From Hormoscilla sp. GM7CHS1pb (lineage in GTDB: Bacteria > Cyanobacteriota > Cyanobacteriia > Cyanobacteriales > Desertifilaceae): a stretch of DNA of 64,000 nucleotides. The notes below the pieces were generated by a model. It was not told the origin of the DNA. It did no database searches and was given only the letters and a program-made list of their open reading frames with translations. Positions within the stretch are counted from its first letter, which is position 1, and every line of letters starts with the position of its first letter. Where the stretch lies: the NCBI GenBank assembly GCA_014323675.1, contig JACONN010000002.1, positions 2,152,001 through 2,216,000 of the forward strand. Reading direction: 5' to 3'. Of this stretch, positions 28,075 to 37,100 are shown piece by piece. The translations under genes and the position numbers were made by a program.

Positions 28075-28945
28075 ATGAATCAGAGACAATCTTGGACCTG
28101 CGATGGGGTGCCCAAAGATGGGAACCCATACCCCCATTGTTCTGGTCCCCACGAACCCTATGAAAATTACGGTCCCGACTGTGTTATGTCTGCCCAGGGA
28201 GGCAGTAGAGCCAAAAGGGAAGCAGAATATTTCGAATCAAAAGACTTTCGTGTCTAGAGCTAGCACAAAACTGTCTCTGGGCCCGATCGCCCTAGTAGCA
28301 GTGCTGATTATCCTAGCCGGGGGAGTGATTTCTTTGGTAGCGGATCGGATAAAAAGTATCGATGAAGAAATAACAACCTCGGCAGGTTTCGTCAGTGAAA
28401 AAGCTACGAATAAAGAAATGTTCAGTCAGGGGGAGAAAATTCTGTTGAATGAAACTCAATTGAAGTTAGAGGGGGCATCAGAATTTGCCCGGCAGCAGTG
28501 GAGTCGGGCCCAAAGTCTCTATCAACAAGCCTCGGACGCTAGGCCCAACGATCCAGAAGGCAAAATTTATCTCCAGAATGCCATAGCTAGAAAAGCCGGC
28601 AATCCTCTGACCATAGCAGTAGTAGTTCCTATTACTGCGAGTGCCGACTCAGCTAAAGAAGTGCTGCGGGGGGTCGCCCAATATCAAGCAGAATATAACC
28701 AGTCTCCCTCGGCCTCAGTCGGACGCCTGTTAGAAGTAGTAGTGGTCAATGACATGGCACCGGGTGTTGGGACATGGCATCGATCCGACGCCATTAAACC
28801 TTTGGGCAATCTCGAACGTCACCGGATGGTCTTCGTCCAAGAAATCGGCGGGTTGATTCCGTACCAAAGCATGTTTTCTGTACTAATTGCGGGACAAAGA
28901 ACCCAGCGGCTTCCAATTTCTGTTCCGAATGCGGGACGCGGCTAA
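28075..28945 (+). pseudogene. Truncated ABC-transporter substrate-binding protein (amino-acid type)
   Basis: The start ATG 28075 opens a cysteine-bearing region (HCSGPHEPYENYGPDC). A shift near 28185 moves to the frame that continues LPREAVEPKGK. A membrane anchor follows (LGPIALVAVLIILAGGVISL), then a tetratricopeptide-like stretch (ARQQWSRAQSLYQQASDA) and the beginning of a periplasmic-binding-protein fold (LTIAVVVPI, then KEVLRGVAQYQAEYN, then LLEVVVVNDMA). Cyanobacterial branched-chain amino-acid binding proteins of this layout are about 450-500 aa or more. This one ends within the first lobe, where unrelated sequence begins. It is therefore shifted at the front and cut at the back, and cannot bind a ligand. 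Confidence 0.6.
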
Positions 28946-28957
28946 GGCTTAGTTGAA
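28874..28957 (+). pseudogene. Double zinc-ribbon fragment
   Basis: In a frame different from the binding-protein remnant, the sequence reads FCTNCGTKNPAASNFCSECG followed by TRL and a stop. This is a perfect zinc-ribbon of two CxxC knuckles. No start codon or ribosome site is near, so it is probably the end of another gene joined here by deletion. Confidence 0.5.
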
Positions 28958-28962
28958 GAGGT

Positions 28963-29047
28963 TCGTAATAAGGACTTTAGTCCTTACCTGCGATCGCACA
29001 GCAACGAAAGAGGGAATCTGTAGGTTGGGTTGACGGAAACCCAACCT
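28963..29047. repeat. Repeats: AAGGACTTTAGTCCTTA hairpin and GTAGGTTGGGT unit
   Basis: AAGGACTTTAGTCCTTA at about 28969-28985 is a near-perfect hairpin, related to the AAGCACTTTAGTGCTT units at 47.75-47.84 kb. GTAGGTTGGGTTGACGGAAACCCAACC (29018-29047, two halves of an inverted repeat) directly precedes and probably truncates the BrnT-like gene. Confidence 0.7.
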
Positions 29048-29230
29048 CACCAAGCCCGTTGGGTAATTCCTGCAAGAACCCAGGAAGAACAGAGGTTTAT
29101 AGTGATTGCTAAACTGAAAGCAAAACACTGGTCCGGAGTGATTACCTACCGAGATCGAACCATTCGGATTATCTCAGTCCGCAGATCCCGAACAGAAGAG
29201 GTTGCACTGTATGAAAGCTCAAGAATTTGA
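29030..29230 (+). pseudogene. BrnT-like toxin, 5' end lost
   Basis: The readable part IPARTQEEQRFIVIAKL, HWSGVITYRDRTIRII and SVRRSRTEEVALYES is the C-terminal two thirds of a BrnT-type ribonuclease toxin, with the family's R-x-IS-x-R ending. The N-terminal third, with the F-D-xxK-x-xxN-xxKHG motif, is missing. In its place lies the GTAGGTTGGGT repeat, whose translation gives MTETQPHQARW. The toxin is therefore probably inactive. The downstream antitoxin gene overlaps its end, as in normal BrnT/BrnA pairs. Confidence 0.7.
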
Positions 29231-29432
29231 CCGAAAATTTGACGCTGGTGAAGACATCAGCCAACTGCTTGACCTATCCAAGGCTAAACGCCCCCGACGG
29301 AAACAGCAACGCATCCAACTCGACCTACCCACCTGGATGATCGAACAGCTTCAACGAGAAGCCAACCGCCTAGGGGTTACCCCCCAAGCGATCGTCGAAA
29401 CCTACCTTGCTGAACGTTTAGCCACCAACTAA
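29211..29432 (+). CDS. BrnA/CopG-type antitoxin
   Basis: This 73-aa protein has a ribbon-helix-helix-like C-terminus (QRIQLDLPTWMIEQLQREAN then RLGVTPQAIVETYLAERL) after an acidic N-terminus (FDRKFDAGEDISQLLDL). That layout is typical of antitoxins paired with BrnT, which bind the toxin with one part and operator DNA with the other. I chose ATG 29211; an ATG 9 bases upstream is also possible. The start overlaps the toxin stop by about 20 bases, which indicates translational coupling. The gene is intact although its toxin has lost its front, so it is effectively an orphan. Confidence 0.8.
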   Translation: MKAQEFDRKFDAGEDISQLLDLSKAKRPRRKQQRIQLDLPTWMIEQLQREANRLGVTPQAIVETYLAERLATN

Positions 29433-29763
29433 CGTTCGCAGAAGACGACATACATCTACAAAAGGGAGCATCTCACTTTTGCTATTTTGCATTAAATACT
29501 GCTAATTGCGTATACGCAGTGCGCGACGCAGGAGCGCTAGGTCGAATTGCGAATGGAAAATGGAAAATAGCCCAATTCTCAGACGAGTGCATCTCAATGC
29601 AAGCTCTTCGTAGGTTAGCTTAACATTTGTTACCCAACAAGCGCAACGCTAACAACATCTTGTCAGTTGGGTTTCGCGCCTCTACCCAACCTACAACATT
29701 AATATTTTTGCGCTCTCCCCACTTTTGAGGACTAAAGTCCTCACTACAAACCTGGATATAAGT
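29433..29763. other. Repeat-rich gap before gltD end
   Basis: No gene is visible. It holds GAATGGAAAATGGAAAATAG, and a GTAGGTTAGC..TTACCCAAC half facing GTTGGGTTTCGCGCC then CTACCCAACCTACA (29610-29694) as an inverted pair of the GTAGGTTGGGT family. A GAGGACTAAAGTCCTC hairpin lies at 29727-29742. Confidence 0.6.
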
Positions 29764-31248
29764 TTAAGGTAGGTCGGTGCTGCCCATCAGGTAGCGATCG
29801 CACTCCCGCGCCACCCCACGACCTTCATTAAAAGCCCACACTACCAAACTTTGACCGCGACGGCAGTCGCCAGCAGCGAAGATCCCAGGAATGCTAGTGG
29901 TATATTTGTTATACTCGGCTTTAATGTTGCTGCGAGGATCCCGATCGAGTCCCAAGGCATCTAACAGCGGCTGTTCGGGACCGAGGAAGCCCATCGCCAG
30001 CAGCACCAACTGGGCCGGTATCACTTTTTCCGTACCCGGGACATGCTGGGGAATGAACCGACCTTGTTCGTTTTTCTGCCACTCTACCTGCACGATGTGA
30101 ACTGCTTTCACTCGTCCGTTTTCATCCCCCTCGAACTTGGTCGCCGTAGTCAGATAGCTGCGAGGATCTTCCCCAAACTTGGCCGCAGCTTCTTCCTGAC
30201 CGTAGTCCAGACGATAGATCTTGGGCCATTCGGGCCAGGGATTGTTGGCGGCCCGTTCTCGGGGCGGTTTGGGCATGATTTCCAGTTGGATGAGGCTCTT
30301 GCAACGGTGGCGCATAGACGTGCCCACGCAGTCCGTACCCGTGTCACCACCCCCAATGATGACGACATCTTTGCCTTCCGCAGAAATAAAGCTACCATTC
30401 TTGTGCCTGTCTAGAACTGCTTTCGTGTTGGAGGTGAGAAACTCCATCGCAAAGTGGATACCCTTCAACTCTCGACCTTCGATGGGCAGGTCCCGAGGTT
30501 TGGTCGCGCCAACGCAGAGAACGGTAGCATTAAATTCCTTCAGGAGATTTTCGGCAGGTAAGTCCTTGCCCACTTCCGTATTGCAAACGAACTTCACCCC
30601 TTCCGCTTCCAGGACTTGCAGGCGGCGCATCACCACTTCCTGCTTGTCCAGCTTCATGTTGGGAATGCCATACATCAGCAGACCGCCCGGGCGATCGGCC
30701 CGTTCGTAGACTGTCACCAAATGACCCGTCTTATTCAACTGGGCCGCAGCGCAGAGACCCGCCGGGCCAGATCCCACCACCGCTACTTTTTTACCAGTAC
30801 GCTTTTGGGGAGGTTCGGGCTTTATCCACCCCGACTCCCAACCTTTATCGACGATCGCGCATTCAATATTTTTGATCGTCACGGGGGGGTTGTGGATACC
30901 CAGGACGCAGGATCCTTCGCAGGGTGCGGGGCAAACCCGGCCAGTGAATTCCGGGAAATTGTTAGTTTTATGCAGGCGATCGAGGGCTTCTTCCCAGAGG
31001 CCCCGATAGACCAGGTCATTCCATTCCGGGATCAAATTATTAATCGGGCAACCGCTTGCCATGCGATTGATCAGGGTTCCCGTGTGGCAAAAGGGCGTAC
31101 CGCAGTCCATGCAACGGGCCGCTTGGGTGCCGAGTTTTTCCTCTGCCATGGGCAGGTGAAATTCATCCCAGTTCAGGATGCGATCGAGGGGGGGCAGTTC
31201 GGAGTGTTCCTCCCGAACATATTCCATAAAGCCAGTTGGTTTTCCCAT
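29764..31248 (-). CDS. gltD: Glutamate synthase small subunit
   Basis: This 494-aa GltD-type subunit feeds electrons from NADPH through FAD and iron-sulfur clusters to the large subunit in ammonium assimilation. The N-terminal cysteine set is [10 protein letters not shown] (46, 49, 54) and CPINN (67), then [13 protein letters not shown] (106, 110, 114). The FAD site is [14 protein letters not shown] near 145-158, and the pyridine-nucleotide site [15 protein letters not shown] lies further on. The C-terminal FAD motif is [19 protein letters not shown] chose the ATG 31248 because GGAGGAG lies 6 bases upstream; the longer frame to 31341 is unconserved. The large-subunit gene is not in the window. 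The length is exactly that of the family. Confidence 0.95.
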   Translation of the reverse strand: MGKPTGFMEYVREEHSELPPLDRILNWDEFHLPMAEEKLGTQAARCMDCGTPFCHTGTLINRMASGCPINNLIPEWNDLVYRGLWEEALDRLHKTNNFPEFTGRVCPAPCEGSCVLGIHNPPVTIKNIECAIVDKGWESGWIKPEPPQKRTGKKVAVVGSGPAGLCAAAQLNKTGHLVTVYERADRPGGLLMYGIPNMKLDKQEVVMRRLQVLEAEGVKFVCNTEVGKDLPAENLLKEFNATVLCVGATKPRDLPIEGRELKGIHFAMEFLTSNTKAVLDRHKNGSFISAEGKDVVIIGGGDTGTDCVGTSMRHRCKSLIQLEIMPKPPRERAANNPWPEWPKIYRLDYGQEEAAAKFGEDPRSYLTTATKFEGDENGRVKAVHIVQVEWQKNEQGRFIPQHVPGTEKVIPAQLVLLAMGFLGPEQPLLDALGLDRDPRSNIKAEYNKYTTSIPGIFAAGDCRRGQSLVVWAFNEGRGVARECDRYLMGSTDLP

Positions 31249-31341
31249 TCCGTTCTCCTCCGTTCCAATCTTTCCGAGTTCAGTGTAACCAAATATTATA
31301 TCTGCGTTAATCTGTGAATGTTTTTTTACTACCAGATCCAC

Positions 31342-31775
31342 ATCACCGCCCTAAATTTAATGCTTTCTTCAGAAAGTGGTTGCCTTACCCCACCGGGGGT
31401 TTGAACCACTTACGTTCCCAGGCAGCGCATCCCGCAAGCGCATCCCGAAGCACGAGCGCCTCAAGCAGTGTGCAGGGACAGCTCTGCGTGCAGTCCGCCT
31501 AGTCGAGTGCGGAGAGGAGAACAGAGACCAGCCAGGAAACTCGGCTTTATGTCGGTTGAAAACCGACTAAAAACATTGTCTGTTAAGCTTTCATTCCCGA
31601 TGCGATCGCATGCTATAACCCTGATTTTTTGCTAGCTTCGTCGATGCTAAAAGCTGACAAATTAACAACTTTTGGCATTGGGTGAGCGTCGGAATTCCGT
31701 AGTCTTCTGAATTCCACATGATGTCAAGCTAGATAATCTGTGATACTGATTTTATGGGAGATTGCTGCCGATCGC
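31342..31775. other. Gap with dispersed repeats
   Basis: No gene is visible. It contains CACCGGGGGTTTGAACCAC, the large repeat at 31425-31520, GTCGGTTGAAAACCGAC as a hairpin (31551-31567), and ATTGTCTGTTAAGCTTTCA (31574-31592), which recurs at about 49106. Confidence 0.6.
31425..31520. repeat. Dispersed repeat GCGCATCCCGAAGCACGAGC
   Basis: It starts with a doubled GCGCATCCCG and ends GTCGAGTGCGGAGAGGAGA. Both ends are shared with 13589-13680 and with the folD leader at 10753-10804. The inner CAGGGACAGCTCTGCGTGCA is partly self-complementary. Confidence 0.65.
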
Positions 31776-32336
31776 TTAACCGATCGTTAACCAAGCAAAA
31801 ACCAGATCGACCGTTAAGGACAAGGTAATTCCGCTCAGAATCGGCAAGCGATCGGTCGCCCCGAATATTTGCACTCGTTGATCTGAGAACACCACCATAA
31901 TGTTCTCCGACTCGGGGTCAATCAACCAACCCAACTCGGTCCCCTGTTGGGAACAATAGAGGAGATTGCCTAACACCCTTGTTTGTCTTTGGTCGGGAGA
32001 AAGAATTTCAATCGACCAATCCGGATGAATGTGAAAACGGTTGGCAATCCTCCCAGCAGCATTAACCGGAATTCTCTCCCACCGAAACACGGAAATGTCA
32101 GGAACGATAGAGTTACCCCCAAAGGTACAGCGTAATTCTGGGAATGCCATAGCAATTTTTTGGGGTTTAGCTGCTTGGTTTATGGCTGCGTATAGTGAGC
32201 CTTGCAGCACACTATGTTCACCTTGAGGCATCTTTTTTTGGATAATTTCTCCATCAATAAACTCGGACGCTGGTTTTGTTTCTGGGAGTTGTAAAAACTC
32301 CTCTAGAGTTTTGGTTGGCGCGACTAGACTAATCAT
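31776..32336 (-). CDS. Uma2 family endonuclease-like protein
   Basis: This 186-aa DUF820/Uma2 protein has a PD-(D/E)xK-like fold. Recognisable parts are TLEEFLQLPETKPASEFIDG at the N-terminus, SIVPDISVFRWERI (catalytic-type Asp near residue 78), DWSIEILSPDQRQTRV (Glu in EIL), and GTELGWLIDPESENIMVV. The family is greatly expanded in cyanobacteria; biological function is not established. It is intact, unlike the first Uma2 gene in this window, and stands alone between repeat-rich gaps. The start ATG at 32336 has no strong ribosome site. Confidence 0.85.
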   Translation of the reverse strand: MISLVAPTKTLEEFLQLPETKPASEFIDGEIIQKKMPQGEHSVLQGSLYAAINQAAKPQKIAMAFPELRCTFGGNSIVPDISVFRWERIPVNAAGRIANRFHIHPDWSIEILSPDQRQTRVLGNLLYCSQQGTELGWLIDPESENIMVVFSDQRVQIFGATDRLPILSGITLSLTVDLVFAWLTIG

Positions 32337-32813
32337 AAGCTAATTGAAAATTGCGAACGCTGACTGTCTCAACCAGGCTACGTGTCCTGCGCTATTTTAT
32401 CTCCCGTTCTGGTGTAATTTGCCGGCGTTCGGCTGGGTACAGCCGAAAAATCGAGCCTCTCTTGATTATACCTGATATCTTGCAGCTCTGTCAAGAGACC
32501 CGATCGCCCGCTAGTCCGATAACCCGCCTTCGCGGTCTCCTGGTGCTGCATGTCCTGGGAGGGCTACAGTTAATGCCAAAAAGATAGCTGGCCTATCGGC
32601 GTCACTTGACAAGCATGATAATATAACCTAACTTGCGACCTAGTTAAAAAAATCTGAATTACCCACTTAGACTTTACAGATATTTTGAGGGTTTTATATG
32701 TAGCGGGTTAGCTATTTAGAAGTTATAATGTACTAAAATAACAGTTAATTATCGGACCCCCCTCCCCAACCGCGCCCTCCCAGGCGGAGCCCGGGAAGGA
32801 GAGGAATAAGGCC
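32337..32813. other. Non-coding gap of about 480 bases
   Basis: No credible gene was found. Around 32755-32800 there are GC-rich stretches such as CCCTCCCAGGCGGAGCCCGGG with self-complementarity, possibly a terminator-like or repeat element at the end of the minus-strand propeller gene. Confidence 0.4.
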
Positions 32814-35096
32814 TTACATCATGCCGAAAGATTGCAGGTGCTCATTAATTGCCGAAGCCGTAGTACGAGTGGCATCCTCGCTTACTGCACCCGAGATCAA
32901 ATCCTGATCAGAGAACCCGAGAGCATGGCGCATGAATAAAATGCCATCAGTTAACGCCCCTGCCGTGCCATTGCCATCTACATCTAACATAGTGTCCCCC
33001 ATTTCGTCCAAGTAGGTAACAATTTCTGATGTATCGCGAGTGGCACCTTCACTTACAACACCTTCAGTCAAAGTCTCTCCCCTGAACCCGAAGAGATAAC
33101 GTATGGCCACAAGGCCGTCAGTTAACGCATCTATAACTCCATTCCCATCAATGTCCAGTGCAGGTGATGGAGCAGGTGATGGAGCGGGGGAGGTTAATGC
33201 AATGGAACTGGGGACAAAGTTGCTATTCGCAGGCAGGTCATCTGAGTTGGCACCAAAGTTGATCTGCGTCCCTGAAAACCCTGGTAGCGCTGTGAAGTTG
33301 GCTGTGTAAAGGGTAGGATTAGGATTGTTGGGCCAATTTCCGTTAGCATCTACCCAAGCTTGCAGGATGTATTTGTCTGTGCTGGGGTCGCCGTCCAAAC
33401 CCCCGTTGGTAATCGGATCGTCCAAGACTGCACTTATAGGTTGTGCGCCCAAAGGAAAATGCTCGGTCAGACCAGTGACTGGATCAAATGCTACTTGAGA
33501 ACTGTCCCAATGCATTTGAAAGACTATTCCTGTGGTGGGAGTTTCCGCAGGTTCAGTAGAGTAGTTGACATCAAAGCTGACACTTGTGTTTGGTTCTACT
33601 GCTTTGGTCGATTCAGAAGGAGTGACTTTCAGTTGAGTGACTTCTTCTGTAGTTGCCTTCTCAACTTGAACTACATAGATAGCATTAACGCCTTTACTGA
33701 AACTAGGGCCATTACTGGTCAAATCATTGATGCCATCGCCGTTGATGTCGATGCTGTCCCGGAAACTTCCTGTAGCCCACACATTACCATTGCTGTCGGC
33801 GGCTATGTCAAAGCCAACGGCATTACCGCTACCGCCGATCTTTAAGGCCTGAACCAAATTCCCCTCAGAGTCGAACTGGGCTACATAGCTATCGATGAAA
33901 GAGCTATCGCTAGTCAAATCATTGTTGCCGTCGAGGTCGATGTCGATGCTGTCCTGGAACTGTCCTGTAACCCACAGATGATCATTGCTATCGATGGCTA
34001 TGCCTTCGGTATCGTCGCCATCGGCTTCGGCATGCTCACCGAGCCTTAAGGCTTTGACGAAATCACCATTGCTCGAGAACTTGGCTACATATTCATCAAG
34101 GGGAAAAGGATAATCTTTTGAGCCATCGGTCAAATCATTGGTGCCGTCTCCGTCGATGTCGATGTTGCCCTGAAACTGTCCTTTAACCCACACATCACCC
34201 TTGCTGTCGGTGGCTATGTCAAGGCTGTAGTCCCGATCGCTACCGCCGATATTTTTGGCAAAGAGCAAAGCCCCCTCCGAGTCGAACTTGGCTACATAGC
34301 CATCTCTGCTGCCATTATTACTGGTCAAATCATTATTGCCGTCTTCGTCGATGTCGATGCTGCCGGAGAAAGAGCCTGTAGTCCACACATGATCATCCTT
34401 GTCGATGGCTATGCCATGACCAACGTCATCACCGCTACCGCCGATCTGGAAGACGTTGACCAAATCCCCCTCTGAGTCGAACTTGGCGAAATAGCTATCT
34501 CGACGGCCGCCATTACTGATCAAATCATCTTCTCCGTCTCCGTCGATGTCGAGGTGGCGCCAGAAACTTCCTTTAGTCCACACATTATCTTTGCTGTCGA
34601 TGGCTATGCTCTTGCCCGATTCAGTGTGATCAGTATAACGTCCGTGGATCTCTAAGGCCTGAACAAAGTCTCCCTCCGAGTTGAACTTGGCTAAATAGTG
34701 ACCATCACGATCTGAACTGGTCAAATCATCTTTTCCGTCTCCGTCGATGTCGATGCTGCCATGGAACCCTCCTAACACCCACGCATTATCATTGCTGTCG
34801 GTGGCTATGCCTATGCCCTTGTCTGGGAGTAAAATCTCAGTATTGCCGAAATCATAGGCCCGAACCAACTTCCCTTCAGAGTCGAACTTGACTACATAGC
34901 TATCGAAAGAGCCATTACTGATCAAATCATGTTCGCCGTCGCCGTCGAGGTCGATGCTGCCCCCGAACTCTCCTGTAATCCAGACATCACCATTGCGGTC
35001 GATGGCTATGTCCTTGTCTTCCGCCCCCCCACTGCTACTGCTGATCTGGAAGGCAACCTGATCCATTACTGTTGATTCCATCTTTTTGAACCTCAT
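32814..35096 (-). CDS. Seven-repeat SBBP beta-propeller protein with cohesin-like and dockerin-like domains
   Basis: This 760-aa, strongly acidic protein is probably secreted. Residues 25-490 hold seven repeats of about 65 aa, each with a D-x-x-D-x-VW-x-x-G-x-F segment, a DIDGDGxxDL calcium-type loop and a Y-V-A-K-F-DSEG strand. This fits a seven-bladed SBBP propeller. Residues of about 500-640 resemble a cohesin-like beta-sandwich (TGIVFQMHWDSSQVAFDP). A PAPSPAPSP linker follows. The C-terminus has two dockerin-like units, LDIDGNGVIDALTDGLVAIR and LDVDGNGTAGALTDGILFMR. No signal peptide is seen, so type I or another signal-less export is possible. It lies 81 bases after the LRR gene in the same direction. 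Confidence 0.8.
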   Translation of the reverse strand: MRFKKMESTVMDQVAFQISSSSGGAEDKDIAIDRNGDVWITGEFGGSIDLDGDGEHDLISNGSFDSYVVKFDSEGKLVRAYDFGNTEILLPDKGIGIATDSNDNAWVLGGFHGSIDIDGDGKDDLTSSDRDGHYLAKFNSEGDFVQALEIHGRYTDHTESGKSIAIDSKDNVWTKGSFWRHLDIDGDGEDDLISNGGRRDSYFAKFDSEGDLVNVFQIGGSGDDVGHGIAIDKDDHVWTTGSFSGSIDIDEDGNNDLTSNNGSRDGYVAKFDSEGALLFAKNIGGSDRDYSLDIATDSKGDVWVKGQFQGNIDIDGDGTNDLTDGSKDYPFPLDEYVAKFSSNGDFVKALRLGEHAEADGDDTEGIAIDSNDHLWVTGQFQDSIDIDLDGNNDLTSDSSFIDSYVAQFDSEGNLVQALKIGGSGNAVGFDIAADSNGNVWATGSFRDSIDINGDGINDLTSNGPSFSKGVNAIYVVQVEKATTEEVTQLKVTPSESTKAVEPNTSVSFDVNYSTEPAETPTTGIVFQMHWDSSQVAFDPVTGLTEHFPLGAQPISAVLDDPITNGGLDGDPSTDKYILQAWVDANGNWPNNPNPTLYTANFTALPGFSGTQINFGANSDDLPANSNFVPSSIALTSPAPSPAPSPALDIDGNGVIDALTDGLVAIRYLFGFRGETLTEGVVSEGATRDTSEIVTYLDEMGDTMLDVDGNGTAGALTDGILFMRHALGFSDQDLISGAVSEDATRTTASAINEHLQSFGMM

Positions 35097-35177
35097 CTTT
35101 GGTGAACTCTTCTACCTCTCCCAATCCCCACCCCCCCAACCTGTTACTATCCTCCCTCGCTTTCCGCTTTATCCGGA

Positions 35178-36657
35178 TTATATGAGAGGATTTCCTTGGA
35201 CGTTGAGGTCATTTATACCGTTCAACTCAGTTGGTACTGGACCTTCCAGAGAATTGTTTTGCAACCACAGTTTTGTTAGGTTGCTGAGGTTCCCTAGCGA
35301 GTCGGGTATTGTCCCCGTTAGATTGTTATGGTCCAGGTAAATGTTTTGCAGCTCGGTGGCATTCCCTAATTCCGGTGGGATGCTGCCACTCAGGGAATTG
35401 TTCCCCATCCATAATTCTTGTAGGTTGCTCAGGTTCCCCAATTCAGGGGGAATCGAACCACTCAAGGAGTTCTTGTTCAGTTTCAACCACGTTAAATTAC
35501 GTAGGTTCCCCAATTCAGGGGGAATGTTACCTGTTAGGGAATTGTGATCCAACCACAGGTGTGTCAGGTTGTCTAGGTCCCCTAATTCAGGGGGAATGGT
35601 GCCGCTCAGGCCGCTGCGGTCCAGTTCTATTTTCTGCAAGGCAGTGAGCTTGCCTAACTCAGAAGGGAGCGCACGGCTCACCCCGGCTGTGAGTTCCGTC
35701 ACTCGGGATTTCTCGGCTGTCACCCCATCCAACCCGTTAACAGCACTAGCAAGGGGACGGAACCATGTTCCTCATCACTGACGCGGATATGGTTGGAGTC
35801 GCGGTCGAAATTCCAATAGCGATTACCGGGACCATTGATATCCTTCAGGACTCCATAATCGCTGGCATTGATGAGGTAAAGCCCAGCACTAGAGCTCTTA
35901 AAGGACACCGAGATATTAAACTTATCCGTTACGGAGCCTCCCGCATCATCTGATGCAGTTACGGTTACAAGAGAATTGCTATCATCAGGATCAGCAGCAA
36001 CATTAGCAGCAGTATCCCAATCAGGCGTGCCACTAATCACCCCAGTAATGGAGTCAATGGTTAACCAGTCTGGCAAACCGCTAGCGCTGTAACTGGTAAT
36101 ATTATCGTTAATGTCGCCAAAGTTCCCGCTGACATCTATGCTGAGGTTGTGATTGCGAGTGGAGTTCCTGTCGTATTCTACGACAGTATCCACGTCCTCG
36201 ATCGGAACTCCAACATAGGGTGGATTCTCCAACCGTTTGGTTGCCGATAAAGCTTCGACACTTGCGGGTAGATCGCCGGTTAGGTGGTTACCTTGGAGCC
36301 AGAGGTTCCGCAAACCGGTGAGGTTGCCGAGCTCCGGCGGGATTGCGCCGGTGAGCTCATTCTGCCACAGGTACAGGTTTTGTAAACTGGTTAGATTGCC
36401 CAACTCAGGGGGGATGGTCCCGGTTAGGGCGTTCGCAGACAACCCGAGGATCTGCAGGTTGGCGAGCTCACCCAACTCGGTCGGGATTGTGCCGGTGATC
36501 TCGTTGTTGTGCAGCCGGAGTTTCGTTAAATTACTCAGCTCACCCAGCTCAGACGGTATAGTACCGGTGAGGGAGTTGTTGGTTAAGCTGAGATTTCGGT
36601 TACTCGCGATCCTTCTACCGGGGTGCATCCCACTTTCGCAAGGTTGATAGCCGTCAT
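35178..36657 (-). pseudogene. Leucine-rich-repeat protein with He_PIG/cadherin-like domain, two frameshifts
   Basis: The repaired protein of about 490 aa starts at ATG 36657, with the strong ribosome site TTGGAGGAAAAGCCT. It begins MTAINLAKVGCTPVEGSRV. Then come five plant-type LRRs (GTIPxELGxLxxLxxLxL), a He_PIG/dystroglycan-like Ig domain (SASGLPDWLTIDSITGVISG), a linker, and six or seven more LRRs. One shift near 36590 separates RVTEIS from LTNNSLTGTIP. A second near 35761 (one T missing on the minus strand) separates DEEHG from FRPLASAVNGLDGV. No signal peptide is present, as in the propeller protein encoded just downstream. It is likely a surface-adhesion or recognition protein, which is inference. 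Confidence 0.75.
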
Positions 36658-36807
36658 AGGCTTTTCCTCCAAGGATGGGTCTGAAAGAGCATGAATACAG
36701 CCTAGCTAACTCGATTGCGTTTTGTCAAGGGTTTTGAGAAATTTTTTTTCTTATGCTTCATATAAGCTGAAGTTTATGGATCTTTGGCCTGGGGGCTATG
36801 TCATCCG

Positions 36808-36890
36808 ATCGGGGAGGGGAGGAGATCCGGGCGGGGAGAGGATCGGGGCGGGCGGGGAGGGGATCCGGGTGGGGAGGGGAGGGAGGCCGT
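36808..36890. repeat. G-rich minisatellite
   Basis: Irregular GGGGAGGGGA and GATCCGGGCGGGGAGA units repeat about five times on the plus strand. The density of G4 runs would permit quadruplex formation. The stretch lies in the gap between the divergently arranged LRR and hsdS genes. Confidence 0.7.
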
Positions 36891-36917
36891 CCGATCCTAT
36901 TCCTGAACCAGAACCTA

Positions 36918-37025
36918 ACTTGATTGCGTGTTGTAAACCCCGATTTGCAGTTGGTCCCCGACAATGGTGAAGGCAGCGTTATCCGTATCTCCTGTACCCG
37001 CTACCAACTGGTAGGAGTTTTGGCA
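36918..37025 (-). pseudogene. Cadherin-type domain fragment
   Basis: On the minus strand the sequence reads SYQLVAGTGDTDNAAFTI followed by VGDQLQIG, the hallmark of one bacterial cadherin-like repeat (SYxLVxGTGDxDNxxFxI). Neither a start nor flanking domain sequence is present. It is probably a leftover of a larger surface protein gene, related to the LRR gene that follows on the same strand. Confidence 0.5.
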
Positions 37026-37100
37026 GGATTTGCAGAGGATTAGAGATAGTAAATAATTGTCAAAAGACGTGATATGTTTTTCTAGCAGTCGGGTATGATA

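Noticed and set aside
36657..37100. Complete gene encoded on the minus strand upstream of the LRR gene
   Set aside because: Only one cadherin-like repeat fragment can be read. The rest is G-rich satellite and non-coding sequence.
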